Origin: Clostridiales bacterium
GTDB taxonomy: Bacteria > Bacillota > Clostridia > Oscillospirales > CAG-272
Assembly (NCBI GenBank): GCA_019415985.1
Contig: DXYE01000007.1
Coordinates: 23,675 to 47,744, forward strand
DNA length: 24,070 nucleotides
Direction of reading: 5' to 3'
This document shows, in pieces, positions 1-5,338 of the stretch (within the stretch, counting starts at the first letter, position 1; every line of letters begins with the position of its first letter). The position numbers and the translations under genes were made by a program. Under the pieces are notes generated by a model. It saw only the letters and a program-made list of their open reading frames with translations, searched no databases and was not told where the DNA came from.

Positions 1-99
1 AGATATCTTTCCGTAATCAGGCGTTAAAACCGTCATCATTTTATCGTAATCGCTCACGTCCGTTTCGCGTATGATGAGACCGCGGGTGCGGATAGTCAT
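1..99 (-). CDS. recO: DNA repair protein RecO, N-terminal fragment (cut by window edge)
   Basis: The first 33 codons read on the minus strand from an ATG at 99 and run off the window start. The peptide begins MTIRTRGLIIRETDVS and ends LTPDYGKIS. This matches the N-terminal OB-fold of RecO, whose first strand typically contains TRGLIIRE followed by a D-K-hydrophobic stretch and an LT-x-x-x-GKI motif. A strong AGGAGG ribosome binding site lies just upstream (about 104-111 on the minus strand). RecO works with RecF and RecR to load RecA at gaps in recombinational repair. It diverges from the acyl carrier protein gene across 268 bases. Only the N-terminus is visible, so the zinc-finger part cannot be checked. 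Assignment rests on recognition of the short motif. Confidence 0.85.
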   Translation of the reverse strand, partial: MTIRTRGLIIRETDVSDYDKMMTVLTPDYGKIS

Positions 100-270
100 G
101 CTTTCTCCTCCTCTCTTCACCTTTCCCGCATATTCGTGCAAAACCTCTCATATAATGGTAGCACGAGCCAGAAAAATAAAATCCGTATGCTGCTTCAGAC
201 TGCGTTTGAATTATTTATGTCTGTTACGTAAATTAAAATGTTTCTGTTTGTTACAAATCAGCGTTTCGCC

Positions 271-299
271 TTGACAAATTTCGATATTTTAGATATGAT
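271..299 (+). promoter_or_regulatory. Sigma-A-type promoter for the acyl carrier protein gene
   Basis: A TTGACA -35 box (271-276) and a TATGAT -10 box (294-299) are separated by exactly 17 bases, a near-consensus vegetative promoter. Transcription would start near 306, giving a leader of about 60 bases before the ATG at 368. A loose inverted repeat ATATG/CATAT (about 293-311) overlaps the -10 region. It might be an operator, but it is too short to assign to a fatty-acid regulator such as FapR. Confidence 0.8.
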
Positions 300-367
300 T
301 AATAACATATGACGAAATAAAGCGAAATGTAAGATTTAATTCTCATGATATTGCGGAGGACAGGCGA

Positions 368-595
368 ATGTTCGAGGATTTTAAAAAATTACTTGTAGAG
401 CAGATGAATATTAATGAAAACGATATCACAGCCGATGCAGAGCTGGTTGGAGACCTGGGCATCAATTCTCTTGAGCTGGCAGATCTGATTTTTAGCTGTG
501 AGGATAAATACTCCATTGAGATCAATGAAGAGGATTATCGGAAATTCATTACAGTCGGTGACGTGGTAAATTACCTGTCTCAGAAGACCGCCTAA
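368..595 (+). CDS. acpP: Acyl carrier protein
   Basis: This 75-residue acidic protein has the length and four-helix pattern of an acyl carrier protein. The 4'-phosphopantetheine attachment serine is Ser34 in LGINSLEL. The usual Asp before that serine (DSL) is Asn here. The protein would carry growing acyl chains as thioesters in cytosolic type II fatty-acid synthesis, or in a dedicated pathway if it is a secondary ACP. GGAGGA at 355-360 is well spaced for the ATG at 368. The gene stands alone between its own promoter (271-299) and terminator (659-687), with no fab genes beside it, so its partner synthase is not shown. The family call is firm. Whether it is the main housekeeping ACP is not. 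Confidence 0.9.
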   Translation: MFEDFKKLLVEQMNINENDITADAELVGDLGINSLELADLIFSCEDKYSIEINEEDYRKFITVGDVVNYLSQKTA

Positions 596-658
596 GATAC
601 AAAACAGCGGATATATCTGAATTTTGGGACAGAGATTGGTTTTTAACCCATAAGCATC

Positions 659-687
659 CCCGCCGTATATACGGCGGGACCTTTTTT
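659..687 (+). terminator. Intrinsic terminator of the acyl carrier protein gene
   Basis: A perfect 8-bp GC-rich stem (CCCGCCGT, 659-666, with ACGGCGGG, 671-678) encloses a four-base ATAT loop. After three bases (ACC) it is followed by a run of six T at 682-687. It lies 64 bases past the stop codon at 595, on the same strand. Confidence 0.9.
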
Positions 688-878
688 GCTCTGATTTTCT
701 ATTCCTGTGATCCCGGTCAGCGTAACGTCAACAAAGATTCAGACTTTACCGATTGCAGAGCCTATCGTTTCAAGCATAATTATTAGCAATGCCTTTGAAT
801 ACAAACCGGTCAGACTAGTTTCCGAACGATTGCTTTTTGTCACCGGTTCGCAAAAAATTCAGCCCCCGAAAAGTAAAG
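688..878. other. Intergenic stretch without recognisable genes
   Basis: Between the two terminators at 659-687 and 879-913 no frame has a start with a ribosome binding site or a recognisable protein motif. An open GTG-initiated frame at 707-889 is not preceded by a Shine-Dalgarno sequence and has no known signature. I see nothing else here. Confidence 0.5.
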
Positions 879-913
879 AAAGGCAGTGATCTGATTGCAG
901 ATCACTGCCTTTT
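879..913 (-). terminator. Strong terminator downstream of pnp
   Basis: A perfect 15-bp stem (AAAGGCAGTGATCTG at 879-893 with its complement at 898-912) has a four-base loop. A-rich sequence on one flank and T-rich sequence on the other mean it could act in both directions. It lies about 140 bases past the pnp stop at 1055 on the minus strand. No plus-strand gene ends immediately upstream, because the acyl carrier protein gene already has its own terminator. It most likely ends the pnp transcript. Confidence 0.8.
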
Positions 914-924
914 GCAACGGTAAA

Positions 925-1019
925 GCGTCGGGAGCGCAATCGGCGGCAAAATATGCCTTACCGTCGTCCGTACATAGGGTCACTCCCGACGCCGGCAGTC
1001 CCGCGGCGGGAGCCGCGTT
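925..1019 (-). other. Structured 3' untranslated region of pnp
   Basis: Between the pnp stop and its terminator there is a perfect 10-bp inverted repeat (GCGTCGGGAG at 925-934 with CTCCCGACGC at 983-992) enclosing 48 bases. A second GC-rich self-complementary patch, TCCCGCGGCGGGA, lies at about 999-1011. A minus-strand frame starting at 1022 reads through this segment but also through the terminator at 879-913, so I do not call it a gene. The repeats could protect the 3' end of the mRNA or bind a protein. No known RNA family is recognised. Confidence 0.45.
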
Positions 1020-1054
1020 CATTTGAAATCGACCAAAAGTTCAGGCTGCATCCT

Positions 1055-3148
1055 TTATCTGCGGGGCATAGCATCCTTATGTGAAAGATTAATTCTGCCC
1101 TTTTCATCCACTTCAATCACTTTGACAAGCAGTTCATCTCCGACTTTTACAACATCCTCAACCTTTTCCACGCGTTTGTTGTCCAGCTTAGAGATATGAA
1201 CCAGTCCCTCATGTCCCGGCGCAAATTCTACAAATGCCCCGAACGCCATGATACGTGTCACCTTGCCGTTATAAATCGCACCGATTTCCGGTTCGAAGAT
1301 AATCGCATCGATCGCTGCTTTGGCAGCCAAACCTTCGTCGCGGTCAACCGCTGCAATATAGATGGTTCCATCATCCTCAATATCGATCTTTGCTCCTGTC
1401 TCTGCAACGATTTTCTGGATGACCTTTCCGCCGGTTCCAATAACATCGCGAATTTTATCGGGATTGATCTTCATGGTGATCATCTTCGGCGCGTACCTGG
1501 ATACCTCATCCCGCGGCTTTTCAATAGCCTTTAAAAGAACCTCGTCGATGATCATATCACGTCCCTTATGCGTCGTAGCCAGCGCTTCACGGATGATCTC
1601 CGGTGTCAGCCCGTCGATCTTCAAATCCATTTGGATGGACGTGATGCCCTTGTGCGTACCCGCCACCTTGAAATCCATATCACCGAAGAAGTCTTCAACG
1701 CCCTGAATGTCGATCATCGTCATCCACCGCTCGCCCTCTGTGATCAGTCCGCAGGAGATACCTGCGACCGGCGCCTTGATCGGCACGCCTGCGTCCATCA
1801 AAGCAAGCGTGGAGCCGCATACGGAAGCTTGGGAGGTAGAGCCATTGGAACTGATAACCTCAGAAACAAGTCGAATGGCATACGGGAACTCATCTACGGA
1901 CGGAAGTACCGGCAGCAGCGAACGTTCTGCGAGAGCGCCGTGTCCAATTTCCCGGCGCCCCGGACTTCTCGCCGCCTTTGCCTCACCGACTGAATATCCC
2001 GGCATATTGTAGTGATGCATATAGCGTTTGGATTCCTCCTCGTCAATGCCGTCGAGCATCTGCGCATCACCGACCGGCCCCAGTGTTGCAACCGTCAGCA
2101 CCTGTGTTTGACCGCGCGTAAACATACCGGAGCCGTGTGTGCGAGGCAGGATCGAAACCTCCGCAGCAAGCGGACGGATTTGATCCAATCTTCTTCCATC
2201 CACACGCTTGCCATCGTCAAGCAGCCATCTGCGGACGACATATTTCTGTGTGCGGTAGATGATCTCGTCGAGCTGTGCGTGGGCCTCGGGATACAGCTCG
2301 TCAAATTGTTCGTAAACCTTCTCCGTGACCTTCTGCATGCGTTCGTCACGGACGGTTTTATCATCCGTATCCATTGCATAACGAATATCTTCAATGCAGA
2401 ACGCCTTAACAGCCTCATACATCTCAGGATCCGGCTCACAGGAAGGATATTCAAATTTCGGTTTGCCGATTTCTGCTACAATAGAATCGATAAAGGTACA
2501 GAGCTTCTTGATCTCCTCATGTGCCGCCATAATGGCGCGGAACATCTCGTCATCCGGCACTTCCTGAGCCCCTGCCTCTATCATAACCACCTTTTTGTGG
2601 CTGCCTGCTACGGTCAGCTCAAGCGAGCTCTTCGCGCGCTGCTCGGACGTTGGGTTGATCACGATTTCCCCGTCCACCAGGCCCACAAACGCGCCCGCTA
2701 TCGGGCCGTTCCACGGAATGTCCGAAATGGAGAGCGCTATAGACGCACCGATCATCGCCGTAATTTCAGGCGAACAGTCGTTGTCCACGCTCATCACGGT
2801 TAAGGATATGCACACATCGTTGCGCAGATCCTTTGGAAACAGCGGACGAATCGGTCTGTCAATTACCCGAGACGCCAGAATCGCATTTTCCGATGGACGC
2901 CCCTCACGGCGCAGGTAACCTCCGGGAATTTTGCCGACAGCGTACATTCTCTCCTCGAAATCTACGGAGAGGGGAAGAAAGTCAATACCGTCTCGCGGTT
3001 TTGCGCTTGCTGTCGCGCACGCCAGAATCACGGTATCTCCGTATCTGACCAGCGCAGAGCCGTTGGCCAGTCCCGCCATTTTTCCGGTCTCCACAATCAA
3101 AGGCCGCCCGGCATACGTGTACTCAAAAACCTTGTAATTTTCAAACAT
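1055..3148 (-). CDS. pnp: Polyribonucleotide nucleotidyltransferase (PNPase)
   Basis: PNPase degrades RNA 3' to 5' using phosphate and can add 3' tails. The 697-residue protein has the usual order: RNase PH domain 1 (about 10-140) with YLRREGRPSENAIL (79-92), a helical linker (about 145-300), RNase PH domain 2 with the active-site segment GDMDFKVAGT (489-498), a KH domain (about 553-612, GTGGKVIQKI at 571-580), and a C-terminal S1 domain (about 622-692). I chose the ATG at 3148 because AGGAGG (3155-3160) lies directly upstream and MFENYKVFEY is the normal PNPase N-terminus. An in-frame ATG at 3241 would add 31 residues unlike the family. rpsO, often directly upstream in bacteria, is upstream here too but is separated by a decayed gene. 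Confidence 0.97.
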   Translation of the reverse strand: MFENYKVFEYTYAGRPLIVETGKMAGLANGSALVRYGDTVILACATASAKPRDGIDFLPLSVDFEERMYAVGKIPGGYLRREGRPSENAILASRVIDRPIRPLFPKDLRNDVCISLTVMSVDNDCSPEITAMIGASIALSISDIPWNGPIAGAFVGLVDGEIVINPTSEQRAKSSLELTVAGSHKKVVMIEAGAQEVPDDEMFRAIMAAHEEIKKLCTFIDSIVAEIGKPKFEYPSCEPDPEMYEAVKAFCIEDIRYAMDTDDKTVRDERMQKVTEKVYEQFDELYPEAHAQLDEIIYRTQKYVVRRWLLDDGKRVDGRRLDQIRPLAAEVSILPRTHGSGMFTRGQTQVLTVATLGPVGDAQMLDGIDEEESKRYMHHYNMPGYSVGEAKAARSPGRREIGHGALAERSLLPVLPSVDEFPYAIRLVSEVISSNGSTSQASVCGSTLALMDAGVPIKAPVAGISCGLITEGERWMTMIDIQGVEDFFGDMDFKVAGTHKGITSIQMDLKIDGLTPEIIREALATTHKGRDMIIDEVLLKAIEKPRDEVSRYAPKMITMKINPDKIRDVIGTGGKVIQKIVAETGAKIDIEDDGTIYIAAVDRDEGLAAKAAIDAIIFEPEIGAIYNGKVTRIMAFGAFVEFAPGHEGLVHISKLDNKRVEKVEDVVKVGDELLVKVIEVDEKGRINLSHKDAMPRR

Positions 3149-3310
3149 AAAAAACCTCCTGAAATAATATAAACAGGCGGCCCGGCGGCTGACCGGGTGT
3201 TTAGCATTTGATGAAACGCCGACTGAGTTTCGGCCCTTCATGAACTGCTATACACGGGGCTCCGCCGCCGCCTTGTTTTACGTAACAGACGAAACGTATA
3301 ACAATTATAC
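3149..3310 (-). promoter_or_regulatory. Promoter -10 element and structured leader of pnp
   Basis: On the minus strand a perfect TATAAT lies at 3304-3309, with no convincing -35 box. The leader of about 150 bases contains a CCCGG/CCGGG hairpin (3181-3185 with 3193-3197) and a GCCGA/TCGGC hairpin (3218-3222 with 3230-3234). In enterobacteria pnp is autoregulated through a leader stem-loop. That the same happens here is inference. Confidence 0.4.
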
Positions 3311-3434
3311 ATTCATCACAAAACGAAGCAGAACGTCTCAAACAGTCCCGTACAGATATTCTTCAAGCTCAACTAAAAGTACATGAGAAAGACACCGCAG
3401 TTTGCGGCTCCTGGCGATTGCATGAAATAACCGC

Positions 3435-3781
3435 TCACAAAGGAAAAAACACGCCTCCTGCAACATCACAAACGAGGTCACGGATATCAAAAGTAGAGCC
3501 TAAAATCACACCCCATGCAGTGCCATCGAGATGCAGGAGCTTATAAACGGATCAACTGTAGCATCTCCGTTACGACGCCGACAAGGATTATATACAGCTC
3601 AGACCGATCGGTCTGACCGGTGCTGCAATGCGGACGAGGCAGCATACCAGGACGATAATCAGTACATCACCGATAAATAGACGCTCAAAGGCATCATGCA
3701 GCAAACCCCCATCACAATCTCCGCACACAAGAGCGCTGGAAACAAAACCGCATAAAATATTCTTCTGCGCTTATAACTTAT
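3435..3781 (-). pseudogene. Decayed DUF2809-family membrane protein gene (several frameshifts)
   Basis: Read on the minus strand, four successive pieces in shifting frames line up end to end with a small DUF2809 membrane protein. The first (about 3700-3781) gives KRRRIFYAVLFPALLCAEIV, a first membrane helix. The second (3588-3698) contains FIGDVLIIVLVCCLVR, the family's typical GDVLVVxLxYC segment. The third (3541-3600) gives ELYIILVGVVTEMLQLIR. The fourth (3435 to about 3548) gives KLLHLDGTAWGVILGSTFD and then IRDLVCDVAGG. Each junction is consistent with a small insertion or deletion, so there are at least three frameshifts. No start codon with a ribosome binding site is evident. The family match is from memory of typical sequences. 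Sequencing error could explain one shift but hardly three in 350 bases. Confidence 0.7.
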
Positions 3782-4100
3782 AGTGCTGCTCTTACGAAAA
3801 TTCCAACCAGCCGATTCCGTGCCTTCGTTGTTCTTTTTACGAAAGGTCATTCGTTTGCTGTTAAGCACAGAAAATGCCGCAGCACAAAACTTCTGTGCGG
3901 GTCCGTCTTCCTCCAAAAAAGCACGAGCATCCTTTTTGCGATTAGCCTATGAAAATCAAAGCCCCGTGCCGCTATTAAAATTTGCAGGGTTGTCCGCCGC
4001 TATGCGGCGTTTTAATAACCTTTTTCTGTCAAAAAATATATCAGCCAATCTTTCGTTCAAAAAGGCCCGATAAGTGACGGCAAAGCAAAAAGCTTCTCTG
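3782..4100. other. Intergenic stretch upstream of the decayed gene
   Basis: No intact gene is visible. A short plus-strand hairpin CGCCGC-TAT-GCGGCG (about 3998-4012) is followed by TTTT and could be a weak terminator. Open frames on both strands lack ribosome binding sites and recognisable motifs. The region may be further decayed sequence belonging to the same lost gene or operon. Confidence 0.4.
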
Positions 4101-4136
4101 AAAAATTCGGCCGAGTTTAAAAAAACCCGACCGAAT
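4101..4136 (-). terminator. Intrinsic terminator of rpsO
   Basis: On the minus strand a 14-bp stem (two G-U pairs) forms between 4105-4118 and 4123-4136 with a four-T loop, and is followed by TTTT. It begins about 14 bases after the rpsO stop. Confidence 0.85.
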
Positions 4137-4149
4137 CGCGTGTTCAAGC

Positions 4150-4416
4150 TTATTTTCTGATTCCCAGTTTTTCGATGATCGCACGATAGCGCTCGATATC
4201 CTTTTCCTGAAGATATTTCAGAAGATTACGTCTGTGTCCGACCATTTTCAGAAGGCCGCGGCGACTGTGATGATCCTTCTTGTTCGCCTTCAAATGCTCG
4301 GTAAGATCGTTGATGCGCTTGGTAAGAATAGCAATCTGAACCTCCGGAGAACCCGTATCGGAGGCATGTGTCTGATAGGTCGTGATGATATCCTGTTTGA
4401 TTTCCTTTTGCAGCAT
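4150..4416 (-). CDS. rpsO: 30S ribosomal protein S15
   Basis: At 88 residues the protein matches the normal S15 length. It contains the expected segments SDTGSPEVQIAILTKRI, HLKANKKDHHSRRGLL, GHRRNLLKYL and the C-terminal RYRAIIEKLGIRK. S15 binds the central domain of 16S rRNA as a primary assembly protein. GAGGTGA at 4424-4430 serves the ATG at 4416. The gene has its own promoter (4536-4564), a structured leader and a terminator, so it is probably expressed as its own unit, though readthrough from dcd is possible because no terminator is seen between them. Confidence 0.98.
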   Translation of the reverse strand: MLQKEIKQDIITTYQTHASDTGSPEVQIAILTKRINDLTEHLKANKKDHHSRRGLLKMVGHRRNLLKYLQEKDIERYRAIIEKLGIRK

Positions 4417-4529
4417 AATAACTTCACCTCAATAAAAATTCCGTCAGACTTCAGGATACGGCGGGTGAAACCGCTCTGAAGGCGCTTGATTCCATATTCC
4501 GAGTCTGCGGTTGTGATTTAAATGAAATC
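4417..4529 (-). promoter_or_regulatory. Candidate S15 autoregulatory leader
   Basis: The roughly 110-base rpsO leader contains a CTTCAG/CTGAAG stem (4449-4454 with 4476-4481) enclosing an inner GCGG/CCGC hairpin, with further GC-rich flanks. In several bacterial groups S15 represses its own translation by binding a leader fold that mimics its rRNA site. Structure and location fit that pattern. I cannot match it to a defined leader class by eye. Confidence 0.5.
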
Positions 4530-4535
4530 TTATAT

Positions 4536-4564
4536 ACTATATCATAAAATTCCATACTTGTAAA
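4536..4564 (-). promoter_or_regulatory. Promoter of rpsO
   Basis: On the minus strand TTTACA (-35, 4559-4564) and TATAGT (-10, 4536-4541) are separated by exactly 17 bases. The predicted start near 4529 gives a leader of about 113 bases. Confidence 0.8.
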
Positions 4565-4590
4565 TAGATTTTGCCAACTTTTTCAGTTTT

Positions 4591-5169
4591 TTATGTAAGA
4601 GATGCAGAATCCCGCACAGCGTCTCCAGTCTCTTCTTTCGCTTCTCTGTCCAAAAAAACCTTAGATCCGGTCGCTCCGGTTTGTCCTTGATACTTTCCGT
4701 TGTATGGGTGAAGCGCGGAAGTATCCAACTCTGCAAATACGAGCTGACCAATTCTGCGTCCGGTTTTCAGCTCAATAGCACAGCGATTGTCGTTGAACAG
4801 CTCCAGTGTAATTTCTCCTCTGAATCCCGGGTCCACCCAGCCCGCATTTTGTATGAACAGGCCCAACCGTCCCAGCGAGCTTCTTCCTTCCACGAAAGCG
4901 GTCAGATTGTCGGGCAGTGCAAGGGATTCCATGGTCGTAGCCAGCACGAATTGTCCGGGAAGCAGAAGATACGTATCCGTGTGAATCGTCTTGTAGCGTA
5001 TTTCACGGTCTAAGGTCAAAATCCCCGTGGCGGAATCCTCGACGATGCTGAAGGTGTCTCCAAGGCGGACATCGATGCTCGCAGGCTGAATCTGACTTTC
5101 CTCGAGCGGCGATACGGACAGCGACTTTTCCGCCAGCATTTTCAAAATAGTTATATCGGATAAAATCAT
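4591..5169 (-). CDS. dcd: dCTP deaminase (Dcd/Dut superfamily)
   Basis: The 192-residue protein starts MILSDITILKML and carries IQPASIDVRLG, LLLPGQFVLATTMESLALP and the active-site block VEGRSSLGRLGLFIQN followed by AGWVDPGFRGEITLELFN. These are the trimeric dUTPase-fold signatures of dCTP deaminase, including the R-S-S-L-G and E-I-T-L-E segments. It converts dCTP to dUTP for thymidylate synthesis. Some members also hydrolyse dUTP to dUMP, and the sequence alone does not decide which applies. AAGGGGA is positioned before the ATG at 5169. It follows the 913-residue membrane protein by 169 bases, with a possible weak terminator between them, and is followed by the rpsO promoter. Confidence 0.93.
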   Translation of the reverse strand: MILSDITILKMLAEKSLSVSPLEESQIQPASIDVRLGDTFSIVEDSATGILTLDREIRYKTIHTDTYLLLPGQFVLATTMESLALPDNLTAFVEGRSSLGRLGLFIQNAGWVDPGFRGEITLELFNDNRCAIELKTGRRIGQLVFAELDTSALHPYNGKYQGQTGATGSKVFLDREAKEETGDAVRDSASLT

Positions 5170-5276
5170 AGATCCCCTTATTCCTTTCGCATTTATGAAA
5201 GCTCTTGTTCAGTTTCCTGAGTTTTATAAAGCATCGCCGTACCTTGGGACGTAAAATGAGTTTACGGGTCAAATTT

Positions 5277-5296
5277 AAAAAAAGCCGCGGCGGCTC
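5277..5296 (-). terminator. Possible weak terminator after the P-type-ATPase-like gene
   Basis: On the minus strand a compact self-complementary AGCCGCCGCGGCT is followed by seven T. The stem can only be about four pairs if a normal loop is allowed, so termination may be partial and let transcription run into dcd. Confidence 0.4.
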
Positions 5297-5338
5297 TTCC
5301 GGCATTACGCCGTTCGAACCGCCTTCCTTCATTCCGCT

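Noticed and set aside
840..1022. Minus-strand 60-codon frame after pnp
   Set aside because: It reads through the inverted repeat at 925-992 and the strong terminator at 879-913, and has no ribosome binding site or recognised motif.
2012..2803. Long plus-strand open frame of 263 codons opposite pnp
   Set aside because: pnp is unmistakable on the other strand. The opposite frame is rich in His, Arg and Leu, without a known family, and is a reverse-complement shadow.
3149..3241. Longer pnp product starting at 3241
   Set aside because: The extra 31 residues are unlike PNPase N-termini, and AGGAGG is placed for the ATG at 3148.
3599..3616. Perfect 18-base palindrome TCAGACCGATCGGTCTGA resembling a TetR operator
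   Set aside because: It lies inside the decayed DUF2809 gene and encodes part of the coherent stretch VRPIGLS, so the symmetry is probably coincidental.
5003..5332. Minus-strand frame of 109 codons overlapping the start of dcd
   Set aside because: Its C-terminal half is an out-of-frame reading of dcd, and its start lies at the end of the preceding gene without a family match.
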